From positions 1,178,001 through 1,242,000 of the forward strand of contig NZ_JARUBN010000001.1 in the NCBI RefSeq assembly GCF_029626265.1: a stretch of DNA of 64,000 nt. Direction: 5' to 3'. Numbering within the stretch: the first letter of the stretch is position 1; every line of letters starts with the position of its first letter. Under the pieces are notes generated by a model. It saw only the letters and a program-made list of their open reading frames with translations. It searched no databases and was not told the origin of the DNA. Below, piece after piece: positions 32,286-40,246 of the stretch. Origin of the DNA: Micromonospora sp. WMMD1102 (GTDB lineage: Bacteria > Actinomycetota > Actinomycetes > Mycobacteriales > Micromonosporaceae). Made by a program: the position numbers and the translations under genes.

Positions 32286-33605
32286 TCAGGAGGCGAAGAT
32301 GGTCTTCTTCTGCGCCTCGATCCGTCGACACAGCCCGTCGACGTCGTCAGGTGAGTTCAGGAAGCTCTGCAACGACGGGATCATCACGGTGCTGGCGAAG
32401 TCCGGCCGGGTGTCCCGGTCGAGGAACTGGGAGATCTGCTTCGCCCCGCCGACCAGCTCGACCGCCTTGCGCTGAAGGGCGCTGTAGCCGCCGGCATCGG
32501 CGCCGTTGTGCGTGCCGACGTTGTTCGGGTCGCTCTTCAGGTACGCGTCCTGCGCCTTGGCACTCGCAAGGTAGCGGAGCAGTTCCTTCGCCCCGTCGAC
32601 GTTCTTCGCCTTGCTGGAGATCATGAAGCCGTCGATCGGCGCCTCGACCGCGTCCTGTCCGTGCGCCTCGACGATCTGCGGGAACGGGAAGAAGTCCAGG
32701 TCCGCCGCGACCTCGCCCTGGAACTGCTGGCCGACGAACATGCCGAGCAGGTACATCCCGGTCTGCTTCTGGCCCAGCGACTGCGCCGCCTCCTGCCAGG
32801 TCCGCCCGTTCGCCCCCGGCTGGCAGTGCGGCAACAGCTCCCGCCACAGCGAGAAGACCTGCTTGACCCGACCGTCCTCCCAGGACTCCTTGCCGGCCAT
32901 CAGACTGACGTGGAAGTCGTACCCGTTGGCCCGCATGTTGATGTAGTCGAAGGTGCCCATCGCGGGCCAGCCGTCCTTGTCGGCCATGGCGATCGGGATC
33001 ATTCCGTCCGAGTGCATCCGAACGGCCAGCGCCTTGAAGTCGTCCCAGGTCTTCGGGACCTGGTAGCCCTTCTCCTGGAACACGCTCTTCCGATAGAAGA
33101 CCGCCCACGGGTAGTAGTAGAACGGCACGAAGTACTGCTTGCCGTCGCTGCCGGTGGAAGCCTGCTTCATCGCGGCCGAGAAGTCGCCGCCGATCGACTG
33201 CCAGAGGTCGGAGATGTCGGTGGCCAGCCCCTGCGCGGCGAAGTACTGCATCCGGAACCCGGAGAACCAGGTGAAGACGTCGTCCGGCGTCGCCTGGAGA
33301 TAGCGGGTGATGTTCTCCTGGAAGGTGTTGTGGTCGACGGTGTTGATCTTCACGTCGAGTCCGGCTCCGGCCAGCACCTCGGCGATCGCCTTCTTCGGCA
33401 CCTCGTCGGAGTAGTTCGAGCCGAAGGTCACCGTCCCGCCGCCGCCGCCCTCGGAAGGCTTCTCGCAGGCCGCCAGCCCGGCCGGCAGGGCCAGCGCGCC
33501 CGCCGCGGACCCGGCGGCACCGAGCAGGCGGCGTCGGCTGAGCGGACCCGGCGTGCGGAGGGAGGACATCGGGGGAACGGGTCGGCCGGGCTGTGTAGTC
33601 GCCAT
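32286..33605 (-). CDS. Extracellular sugar-binding lipoprotein of the ABC importer
   Basis: 439 residues. The export signal has a twin-arginine-like SRRRLLGAAGSAAGALALPA region with lipobox LAAC, so it is a lipoprotein, possibly Tat-exported. The mature part is a CUT1 solute-binding protein (SBP_bac_1/8): TVTFGSNYSDEVPKKAIAEV, DDVFTWFSGFRMQYFAAQGL, YYYPWAVFYRKSVFQEKGYQ, PIDGFMISSKAKNVDGAKEL. GAGGAG precedes the ATG at 33605. The ligand cannot be read from sequence; no hydrolase or regulator is adjacent. Confidence 0.92.
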   Translation of the reverse strand: MATTQPGRPVPPMSSLRTPGPLSRRRLLGAAGSAAGALALPAGLAACEKPSEGGGGGTVTFGSNYSDEVPKKAIAEVLAGAGLDVKINTVDHNTFQENITRYLQATPDDVFTWFSGFRMQYFAAQGLATDISDLWQSIGGDFSAAMKQASTGSDGKQYFVPFYYYPWAVFYRKSVFQEKGYQVPKTWDDFKALAVRMHSDGMIPIAMADKDGWPAMGTFDYINMRANGYDFHVSLMAGKESWEDGRVKQVFSLWRELLPHCQPGANGRTWQEAAQSLGQKQTGMYLLGMFVGQQFQGEVAADLDFFPFPQIVEAHGQDAVEAPIDGFMISSKAKNVDGAKELLRYLASAKAQDAYLKSDPNNVGTHNGADAGGYSALQRKAVELVGGAKQISQFLDRDTRPDFASTVMIPSLQSFLNSPDDVDGLCRRIEAQKKTIFAS

Positions 33606-33683
33606 CGTGTCTCCTCGCCGCCGCTGCGGAAGTGACCGACCACCGCTTCGCAACGGCCGATCCGCGCACGAAACCTGTCGGCA

Positions 33684-33713
33684 ACACTAGGAGGATCGGC
33701 GGAAGAGGGTCAA
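33684..33713 (-). promoter_or_regulatory. Promoter of the sugar importer operon
   Basis: Minus-strand TTGACC (33713-33708) and TAGTGT (33689-33684) are 18 bp apart, 78 bp before the binding-protein start. An inverted repeat GATGCC/GGCATC (33729-33734 and 33741-33746) lies just upstream and may be an operator. Confidence 0.55.
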
Positions 33714-33777
33714 GAACTTAGATCGATTGATGCCTGATCCGGCATCGAGGCTCACCCCTCCGGCTCAGCCCTCCGGC

Positions 33778-34260
33778 TCACCCCTCGGGGGCGTGCTGCT
33801 CGACGGCCCGCTGGACCGCCCGGTAGATCTGCCCGAACCGCAGCGCGTCCGAGCTGCGCAGCAGCATCACCTCGCCGCCCCGGTATTGCACCCACAGCTC
33901 TTGCACCTTGACGCCCCGCTCGTACGACCGGTCGAGCCAGTAGAGCGGCAGTTCCAGGAACGGGAGCAGCGCCAGCACCCCGACCACACAGGCCGCCAAC
34001 ACGATCGCGGCGAGCTGCCACTGCCCCCGGTCCTGGGCCGAGTACGCCAGCGACAGCACGCAGACCATCGCCACCAGCGGCGGGATCGACAGCAGGAGGA
34101 TGAGTACGCCCCGTCCAGCGAGCCGGCCCCGGGTCCGGGCCGTACCAGGCCCCCGGGCGTGCCAGACGTACGACACCTCGGCGACCGGCACCGTGCGCCC
34201 GTTCGCGTGGATCGTCTCGGAGGTTACCCGTACCGTGTCGTCCCGGTAATAGAGCGTCAC
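33778..34260 (-). CDS. DUF6232 family membrane protein
   Basis: 160 residues: TLYYRDDTVRVTSETIHANG, then GRTVPVAEVSYVWHARGPG, two adjacent TM segments (LILLLSIPPLVAMVCVLSLA; LAAIVLAACVVGVLALLPF) and a C-terminal LWVQYRGGEVMLLRSSDALR with FGQIYRAVQRAVE. Function unknown. Paralogues are at 42550 (intact) and 30034 (broken). It follows the GEAR-repeat gene on the same strand. Confidence 0.85.
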   Translation of the reverse strand: MTLYYRDDTVRVTSETIHANGRTVPVAEVSYVWHARGPGTARTRGRLAGRGVLILLLSIPPLVAMVCVLSLAYSAQDRGQWQLAAIVLAACVVGVLALLPFLELPLYWLDRSYERGVKVQELWVQYRGGEVMLLRSSDALRFGQIYRAVQRAVEQHAPEG

Positions 34261-34372
34261 CGTTCCAGCAAAGCGCGGCCTGTGGTCTGCCCGCCACAGT
34301 TACGCATGGTCGGATTCGGGTCACCCCGACACGGCGAACCACCGCCCCGGCCGGAGCAGGGGCGACGGCGAA

Positions 34373-35212
34373 CTATCCGCCGAGGACGTCGCCGATGGTC
34401 GTGGCGGTGACGGCGCGACGGAGCCAGGTGTCGAGCTGGGCCAGCTCGGTGCAGCCGAGGATCCGCTCACGGGCCTCGGCCGGCACGGCGACACCGCGCC
34501 CGTCGAGCACGGTCAGGATTGCCCGCGCCTCGCCCCGCGCCTCGCCCCGCGCCTCGCCCCGCGCCTCGCCCCGCGCCTCGCCCCGCGCCTCGCCCTGCTC
34601 TTCGTGACGGGCGGCAAGTTCACGCAGCAGTTCGCTGCGGTATTCGTAGTCCGCGGTGGTGGTCATGAAGGCCTCCCAGCGAGTCCGGGCCGCCGTCGGC
34701 AGTCCGGCCAGTACGACGTCATAATACAAGATCGCGGCCTTCGGGCCGACCGTGCGAAGTGCCTCCATCAACGCCGGGAAGGTGGCTTCCACCTGGGCGT
34801 CCTGGCCGTGGCAGATGGCCGAGAGCACGGCCAGGGCCGGGTTGCTGCGGGCCACTTCGACGTCCACGACCAGCGGCACGTCGTTCGGGGTGAAGATGAA
34901 CGGCCGCAGTGACAGGCTCAGCCCGCCGAACTCGAACAGTCCGCGGTAGCGGCGGGCGGTCCGGGAATCGGGGCAGAAGACCAGCAGCGCGGCGTCGACG
35001 TCCAGCTCGCTTTCGAGTTGGGCCACGTAGAGCTTCCAGGTGCGGCGCTTGGCGGAGTCCCAGCGACGCTGGATCTCCAGCACCACGGCGAGCAGTGGCC
35101 GGTCGGCCGAATCGCAGTAGAGCAGCATGCCGTCCGCGTGGTAGGCGCGCGGGACCAGCACCCGTACGTCGGTGGCGTGCGTGCGGGCGTGGTGGTAGTC
35201 GGGGACCTTCAC
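34373..35212 (-). pseudogene. GEAR-repeat conserved protein, displaced C-terminal part (N-terminus is at 42382-42468)
   Basis: 279 residues beginning GTG-AAG (VKVPDYHHARTHATDVRVLV). Conserved blocks are YHADGMLLYCDSADRPLLAV, VLEIQRRWDSAKRRTWKLYV, FTPNDVPLVVDVEVA and ILYYDVVLAGLPTAARTRWE; the D...ExQ spacing early in the protein recalls Rpn/PD-(D/E)XK-like nucleases. A tail of six GEAR repeats follows, then AILTVLDGRGVAVP and CTELAQLDTWLRRAV. As I recall this Micromonosporaceae family, full proteins carry about 29 residues more at the N-terminus; that piece is found 7.2 kb away, in frame. The part here might still be translated from the GTG, but without a clear ribosome site. Confidence 0.75.
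34525..34598. repeat. Six tandem copies of a 12-bp unit (GCGCCTCGCCCC)
   Basis: The perfect 12-bp repeats encode the GEAR GEAR peptide repeats of the minus-strand gene. Copy number of such units probably varies by slippage in steps of four residues, without changing the frame. Confidence 0.9.
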
Positions 35213-35213
35213 G

Positions 35214-35492
35214 CTGATGCAGGCGGCATTCCGCCCGCCGAAAGAACCCAGCGACCAAGCCGGACCGCTCTGGCGCGATGACCTTGACCCAGGCGAGTCG
35301 GTGGCTCAGATGGAGCTGTTCAAAGGTGCTATCGGGCTGTTCAAGAACCCATCGAGTCATCGCCGCGTGGACTACTCCGACCCCACCGAAGCCGCCGAGA
35401 CCGTCCTCCTGGCCGACCTACTTCTTAGGCTGCTGCGCAAGATCCCCGAGGGTCCCGTCGCTGGTGAAGGTGCGGACCTCGACGGGGACTGA
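35214..35492 (+). pseudogene. TIGR02391-like (Ymh) protein, C-terminal fragment
   Basis: From ATG 35217: MQAAFRPPKEPSDQAGPLWR, then AQMELFKGAIGLFKNPSSHR and RVDYSDPTEAAETVLLADLL. FKxAIGxFKNPSSHRxVDY is the C-terminal signature of TIGR02391 proteins, normally 250-300 residues. Similarity starts exactly at the rearrangement junction near 35213, and an in-frame TAG lies just upstream (35196-35198), so the 5' part was lost. Confidence 0.7.
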
Positions 35493-35527
35493 CGGCGGCA
35501 CCCTGGCCGATGACCAGGGTGCCGCCG
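35493..35527. terminator. Bidirectional terminator, 14-bp perfect stem
   Basis: CGGCGGCACCCTGG (35493-35506) pairs with CCAGGGTGCCGCCG (35514-35527), 7-nt loop, immediately after the TIGR02391 fragment and before the end of the convergent anti-sigma-like gene. Confidence 0.85.
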
Positions 35528-35595
35528 ACGCCCGGTTGCGGTCGGCGGCTACACCGCGCCCGCCGTGTTCGCCTCGTTGACCGGCACCGCCACTG

Positions 35596-36357
35596 TCAGC
35601 GGTCGATCCGGTCCAGGTCCGGTAGGGGCCGCTCGGCCATTACCCTTCCGGCCGCGTCGTAGCCGACGAGCGTCGGTGGGTCGACGCGCTCGTCAGCCAG
35701 GTACCAGAAGAAGAACTGGCCCTCGGCGGGCAGTGCCGGCCGGGTGGTCCCATCGGGCAGCCGCAGCTCGGCCCGGGCCGCGCCGCCGGCGGCGGCCCAC
35801 ATGGTGTGTATCCCGCGGTCATCCGCCGACCCGCCGGTGCTGTGGAAGGGCCCGCTGCCGCTGCCGCGGTTGCGGTCCGACGCCCGTTCACAGCTCCCGC
35901 CGGCCAGCCGGAAGTCCGCCGGGGCGGGCCGGTCGAGGGGACCGGGCGGCTCGAACATCGGCGCGATGCAGATGGTGCCGTTCTCGTTCCGGGCGGACCA
36001 GACCGACAGGACCATGCCGTCTGGCCCCGGTGCCTGAGCCACCCGCCGCGCCGTCTGGACGTCCACCGAGCCACCGGTCTCCTTGGCCCAGAACGAGAGC
36101 GGCCCGGTGAACGAGTCCGGCAGCAGCCCGCTCGCCGTTGCGATGCCTGCGCCCGACGCGAGCAGCCCGGTGGTGAGCGCGGCGGTGAGCAGCAACCGTC
36201 GACGGCGGGTTCGCACTCGGGCTGGCGGTGCCGAGTCGGTGGCGGTCCGCAGCAGGCGCTCCAGCGTCGCGTCCCGGGTGGTGGCGGGCCAGTGGTCGTC
36301 GACCGTGGTCGCCGGCCGCAGCTTTTCGAGGGTGGTGAGTTTGCTCTGCCTGGTCAT
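35596..36357 (-). CDS. Membrane protein partnered with ECF sigma factor (anti-sigma-like)
   Basis: 253 residues: cytoplasmic N-terminus of about 50 residues (TLEKLRPATTVDDHWPATTR), one TM near 52-72 (LLLTAALTTGLLASGAGIAT) and an extracytoplasmic domain with two cysteines (NGTICIAPMF; LAGGSCERA). No zinc-binding HxxxCxxC motif is present, so it is not a ZAS anti-sigma factor. ATG at 36357 overlaps the sigma stop (ATGA) and has GGAGGAGG upstream. It probably binds or controls the sigma factor; this is inferred from context. Confidence 0.75.
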   Translation of the reverse strand: MTRQSKLTTLEKLRPATTVDDHWPATTRDATLERLLRTATDSAPPARVRTRRRRLLLTAALTTGLLASGAGIATASGLLPDSFTGPLSFWAKETGGSVDVQTARRVAQAPGPDGMVLSVWSARNENGTICIAPMFEPPGPLDRPAPADFRLAGGSCERASDRNRGSGSGPFHSTGGSADDRGIHTMWAAAGGAARAELRLPDGTTRPALPAEGQFFFWYLADERVDPPTLVGYDAAGRVMAERPLPDLDRIDR

Positions 36358-36905
36358 GCGGTGCCTCCTCCAGAGAATGGCAGTGGTCTTGGGGTGGTGT
36401 CGGTGTACGGCGGCGTGTCCGCCTCGCAGTCGGCCTGTAACCGCCGTCGAGCGCGGAAGAGGCGTACGTGGAAGGCGGGCAGCGAGCAGCCGGCCACCTT
36501 CGCCGCCTGCCCGGGCGTCAGCCCGTCCCAGGCGACCAGCAGCAGCGCCTCCCGCTCCCGGGGTGTCAGTGCCGCCAGCCGGGCCAGTACGGCCGCGCGT
36601 TCGGTGGCGAGCACGTCGGCCGCGGCGGCCGGCTCCGCGACCTGACGGAACCGCTCCAACTCCTTGGCCAGCCGTGCCTGCCGGTGCCCGGACCGGCGCA
36701 GGTTGCCGATCGTGTTGCGGGCGACCACGAGCAACCACGGCAAGGGTTCGTCCGGAACGCTCGCCAGCCGGCGCCAGGCCACCAGGAACGTCTCCGACAC
36801 CACGTCCTGGGCGGCGTCGGAGTCGAGATGTCGCAACGCGTACGCCATGACGCGGGGGCCGTACTCGGTCCACATCGCCACGAACCGCTGTTCGTCTTCG
36901 CTCAC
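36354..36905 (-). CDS. ECF-family RNA polymerase sigma factor
   Basis: 183 residues. Region 2 is RVMAYALRHLDSDAAQDVVS with ETFLVAWRRLASVP; region 4 is LARLAALTPREREALLLVAW and DGLTPGQAAKVAGCSLPAFH, VRLFRARRRL. GTG start at 36905. It is the first gene of a two-gene unit with the TM protein. It lies inside the 7.2-kb segment that splits the GEAR-repeat gene. Confidence 0.9.
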   Translation of the reverse strand: MSEDEQRFVAMWTEYGPRVMAYALRHLDSDAAQDVVSETFLVAWRRLASVPDEPLPWLLVVARNTIGNLRRSGHRQARLAKELERFRQVAEPAAAADVLATERAAVLARLAALTPREREALLLVAWDGLTPGQAAKVAGCSLPAFHVRLFRARRRLQADCEADTPPYTDTTPRPLPFSGGGTA

Positions 36906-36954
36906 ACCACGTACTGTCCGGCCACTCCGGAAAACTTACGCGCGGTGCGCCCGC

Positions 36955-37390
36955 TCACCATCTCCTCGGCTGATGGAACCAGGCGTCGAAGAAGGTGCGA
37001 TAGCTGCCGGACGCTGCGTTTCTCGGCCAAGCGGACGAAGGTGACGGTCGTCACAATGCTCTCGCAGTTGCGGGCGCACCACCCCGGCAGGATGCGGAAG
37101 AACGTCCTGTCGCCGACCATGCCGCAGTGCCAAAAGCGCTGCGACGTCGCTGTCGTAGACGTACAACATCACGTCGAGCGCGGGCATGGTGGCGCACGAG
37201 GTGCCGAACGCTTTCGGCGACGCGGGGAGCCCTACTGTATGGCGCTCTTCGTCGTAGACCACTCGGAGAACCTGGCGAAGCCCTCGTCGAGCCAGATGGT
37301 CGGCCCTCGCACCCTCGCTCGTCCCACGCTGTCAGGTTCGGCAGCCGCTGAAACCGGTCCGGCGCACTGTGGCCGGCATGCTCAGCCAAC
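36955..37390 (-). pseudogene. M1-family aminopeptidase, decayed C-terminal remnant
   Basis: Pieces in different minus-strand frames match one M1 metallopeptidase: TIWLDEGFARFSEW (about 37305-37262), YVYDSDVAALLALRH (about 37165-37121), VGDRTFFRILPGWCARN and TVTFVRLAEKRS (37117 downward), and finally FFDAWFHQPRRW before TGA at 36955-36957. At least three frameshifts and a stop are needed to join them, and the zinc-binding HExxH part is not recognisable. The following stretch to 37627 has no gene; it holds a small perfect hairpin (CCGAGCCA 37504-37511, TGGCTCGG 37515-37522). Confidence 0.7.
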
Positions 37391-37627
37391 TGCCAGCAGC
37401 AGTGCTGGCGGTACGCGTTTTCCGCGCAGGGCTCATCGACACGCACAGGAAGGCCGACTCGTCCGGTCCGTCCAGACCACCGTACGACGCCGACAGCGGC
37501 CGACCGAGCCACGATGGCTCGGATGACCACTCCGACCCATCACCGTACGTAGCTGCCAGTGCTCGCGTCAGAGGAACTCGCCGCGATCGAATACGCGCGC
37601 CTAACCGGTCTCAAGCGCCGGTGAGCG

Positions 37628-38278
37628 TCATGACTGTCCCTCCACTCCGGTCGGGGCCGGCGTGGTGCGCGCCGGCTCGACGCCGCCGTCGGCCGCCTGC
37701 CGGCGCAACTCCCGGTGGATCGTGGTGATGTCCGTCGGCGCGGCGGGGATGACCAGGTCCCGGTGCCGGTCGCAGGGCAACGGCAGACTCTCCTCCGGCT
37801 CCCCGAGGTTCAGCCCGAGGCCGATCTCCACGCGGTACGCCCGGTGGCACCCGCAGGTCATGTGGTAGGTCGTGCCGGCGATGCCGTGGGAGGTGTGCTC
37901 GACGACCTGTTCGCCGGCGGCTTCCAGCGCCCGGAGGTACCGAACGGCGTTGGCGGCCACCCGACGGTGCCGCTCACGCTGCTCGGGCGAGGTCATGATG
38001 TGTCGGACCCGGTCCCTGCCGCCGGGCACCTGGTCGATGGCGGTACGGACCTGGCCAGCCGGCTGCTCCCAGTCCACGCCGAGCCGGGTCAGTTCGCGCA
38101 GCGCCGGGCCGAGGTCGGCCTTGCGCGGGAAACCGGCCGGGTGCAGCGGCAGGCGGCAGGCGGTGTGCGTGACGAACCACCCGTTCACCTGCTTCGAGGC
38201 GGACAAGCCAGCCGGAAGCTGAATGCCCCGCGACTCGGCACGCCAGGCGGCGGGGTCCTTGGCGGTGGTAGTGGCCAC
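37628..38278 (-). CDS. Hypothetical protein with a Cys/His cluster
   Basis: 216 residues from GTG 38278 (GAGAGGAG upstream). Not recognised. Visible are VTHTACRLPLHPAGFPRKAD, a helical basic region (SPEQRERHRRVAANAVRYL) and a C-terminal THMTC-like metal-site candidate: TTYHMTCGCHRAYRVEIGL followed by LPLPCDRHRDLV. It is divergent from the ribbon-helix-helix gene across the 15-bp inverted repeat at 38315-38364 and may be controlled by it. Confidence 0.65.
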   Translation of the reverse strand: MATTTAKDPAAWRAESRGIQLPAGLSASKQVNGWFVTHTACRLPLHPAGFPRKADLGPALRELTRLGVDWEQPAGQVRTAIDQVPGGRDRVRHIMTSPEQRERHRRVAANAVRYLRALEAAGEQVVEHTSHGIAGTTYHMTCGCHRAYRVEIGLGLNLGEPEESLPLPCDRHRDLVIPAAPTDITTIHRELRRQAADGGVEPARTTPAPTGVEGQS

Positions 38279-38314
38279 GGGGACTCCTCTCGAAGGGGAT
38301 CGAGCGGTGCAATT

Positions 38315-38364
38315 ATTGGCTTGCCATTTACGGTCCCACTCGCCGTAGGAAATGGCAAGCCAAT
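38315..38364. promoter_or_regulatory. 15-bp perfect inverted repeat, likely operator of a divergent promoter
   Basis: ATTGGCTTGCCATTT (38315-38329) and AAATGGCAAGCCAAT (38350-38364) are perfect inverted repeats 20 bp apart. A smaller repeat ATGCCA (38365-38370)/TGGCAT (38378-38383) overlaps the start of the ribbon-helix-helix gene. TGGCA half-sites therefore occur four times, fitting co-operative binding by a small RHH dimer. Confidence 0.7.
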
Positions 38365-38381
38365 ATGCCATGATTGTTGGC

Positions 38382-38624
38382 ATGACCCGATGGCCGACCA
38401 AGAACTTCCGCCCGAACCCGGTCTACGCCGAGGCGGGCGAGGACGCCGCCGACGAGGCCGGGGTGAGCTTCAACGTGCTGGTGCAGGCGATGCTGCGGGA
38501 ACTCAGGGCGGACCCGGCTGGCCGGCTCGCGGCGTTGGCGCCGCACATCCAGGCGGTCGCCGCCGAGACGCCGTCGCGAGGACGGCCGGCCAGGGAGAGC
38601 CCCGGCCGGAGTCCCGGGGGTTAA
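38382..38624 (+). CDS. Small ribbon-helix-helix-type DNA-binding protein
   Basis: 80 residues (ATG 38382; ATG 38370 or 38352 also in frame). The core NFRPNPVYAEAGEDAADEAG, then VSFNVLVQAMLRELRADPAG fits one RHH unit (short strand, two helices) with a Pro/Arg-rich tail. RHH proteins of this size regulate plasmid/ICE or toxin-antitoxin genes; no toxin is adjacent. Autoregulation through the inverted repeat at 38315-38364 is inferred. The upstream ATGs would lie inside that operator, favouring the later start. Confidence 0.6.
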   Translation: MTRWPTKNFRPNPVYAEAGEDAADEAGVSFNVLVQAMLRELRADPAGRLAALAPHIQAVAAETPSRGRPARESPGRSPGG

Positions 38625-38745
38625 GTCAGGCTTGACCCTTCCAGGCGGCTGGTCATCTACGTGGCGTTTTGTGCCCGTCAGGCAGGGCTCCTGCTACCCT
38701 GGGAAGCGCAGGACGCCCGGTTTCGGGGTTCCCGCACCCGCCTTG

Positions 38746-38767
38746 GGGCCCGCGCTTACGCGGGCCC
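38746..38767. terminator. Terminator hairpin, 9-bp stem, between convergent genes
   Basis: GGGCCCGCG (38746-38754) and CGCGGGCCC (38759-38767) around a CTTA loop, followed by TTCG. The DUF3800 stop codon (TAA, 38758-38756 on the minus strand) is in the loop. Confidence 0.8.
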
Positions 38768-39301
38768 TTCGTGCATCTGTCGAGCGGTCGGGGACCAGCA
38801 CCAGGAGTGGTAGACCTGCGGCTGCACCCAGGACCACAGCCGTTCGTTCGTCGCCGCTTCGCGCGGGTCGACCGGGCTCTGCATTCGGCGGAACAGGAAC
38901 ATCAGCAGGTCGGCGGCCTGGACCAGCCGGGACGCGTGGCTCGGCGCGAAGTGCAGCGTGTCGACGATCCGGGTGAGCCGGCGGGAGCGATAGCCGCCAG
39001 TGCCGTCGACCCGGTAGCGGGTCAGGTCGGCCCGGTGCCGCGCCGGGTGGTCGACCTCGTCCGCGATCACCAGGGCCAACTCCTCCTCGCGGGCGGCGTA
39101 GGCGTCGACGCGCTCCAGGACGTGCGACAGCACGACCTCGTGCGCGGGCTTGGGAGTCGGGTACCGCTCGGCGAGGCCGTGCCGGTCGACGCCGCGCAGG
39201 ATGACCGTGACGTCGTGGGCGCCGATGGCCTTGAGCGCCGCGTTGTAGACCGCGATCCGGAGCCGGGGCGGAACCTGTTCAGCGGCTGAGGCAACGACCA
39301 A
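38756..39301 (-). pseudogene. DUF3800 protein, 5'-truncated by an IS110-type element
   Basis: About 180 residues of the C-terminal two-thirds: RIAVYNAALKAIGAHDVTVI, LRGVDRHGLAERYPTPKPAH, LALVIADEVDHPARHRADLT, RIVDTLHFAPSHASRLVQAA (DTLHF...S..VQxAD is the conserved DUF3800 core). The N-terminal YxDESG motif is missing because the sequence changes to IS110 DNA at about 39301. DUF3800 proteins are RNase H-like and common on mobile elements. Confidence 0.8.
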
Positions 39302-39310
39302 TCTCGCGGC

Positions 39311-40108
39311 TCAGGCCGCTGCGGGCGCGCCTTGTGGTGGGAATGCCTTGTGCTCGGTGTAGGGCTGTCCGTTGGCCAGGCAGTGGTGCAGTTGGGATAG
39401 GAAGCGGTTGAACAGGTTACGCAGGGCGGCGGCGTGGCGGTCGCCGGAGTGGCGGCGGCGGTCGTAGTGGGCGCGTACGGCGTCGGACTTGGTGAGCGCG
39501 GCGAAGGTCCAGAGGTAGCCGGTCGCGGCGAGGCGTTGGGTTTTGACTCGGCGGTGCATGACGATGTGGCTCTTGCCGGAGGTGCGGGTGACCGGTGCGG
39601 AGCCGGCGTAGGCGCGCAGGGCTCGGGCGTCGGCGAACCGGGTTCGGTCATCGCCGATCTCGGCGAGGACACGGGCGGCGGTCAGCCCGCCGAGGCCGGG
39701 GAAGCTGGTCAGGATGGCGGCGTCGGGGTGGTCGACGAATGCCTGATCGGTGGCCTCGTTGAGCTGCTCGGCGGCCTTGCAGGCAGCATCGAGCTGAAGG
39801 AGCAGGGCGCGGGCCTGGTGGCCGAACGCGGTTTCGACCGTGGCCGGTTGGCGCAACTGTTCGGCGCCGAAGATGCCCAGGAGCCGTTCGGCCCATGCCT
39901 CGATCCCGCGTTGGCGACCTGCATCCTTGAGCAGGGCGCACAGCTCGGGCTTGGTTAGCGCGGCGGCCTGGCCTGGGGTGGGTGCGGCAGCGAGGACTGT
40001 GCGGGCCTCGATGCTGGTCAGTCCGATGTGCTTGCGGTGGAACGCCTCCAGCGCGGCGGGGAAGAACTCCCGCAGGGGCTGTCCGCCGGGGCGTGTCCAC
40101 GGCCGGGT
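39311..40108 (-). mobile_element. IS110-family transposase, N-terminally truncated
   Basis: The frame reads from about RPGGQPLREFFPAALEAF, SIEARTVLAAAPTPGQAAAL, GIEAWAERLLGIFGAEQLRQ to the Transposase_20 domain (LTSFPGLGGLTAARVLAEIG; FADARALRAYAGSAPVTRTS; VKTQRLAATGYLWTFAALT) and ends QGAPAAA. The N-terminal DEDD catalytic domain (about 150 residues) is absent, so it is inactive. No terminal repeats or target duplication are expected for this family; its 3' end touches the truncated DUF3800 gene. Confidence 0.8.
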
Positions 40109-40246
40109 TCTGTCCCTGGGAGATAGTCCACCGAGATCAGCTTGAGGAGAGTCCGGGGCCGGAGCGGTCGGGGTTCATGTGCCGAGCCGGTAACTCCCAG
40201 GTACCGGAAGCGGCGCGGCAGCACCTTCCCTGACCTGGCCCACTCC

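Noticed and set aside
34525..34598. CRISPR-like array in the 12-bp repeats
   Set aside because: Units are contiguous with no spacers and code for GEAR peptides in frame.
36902..37262. Intact small genes on the minus strand before the ECF sigma gene
   Set aside because: The short frames are pieces of one degraded M1 peptidase in different frames; none has a ribosome site or a complete domain.
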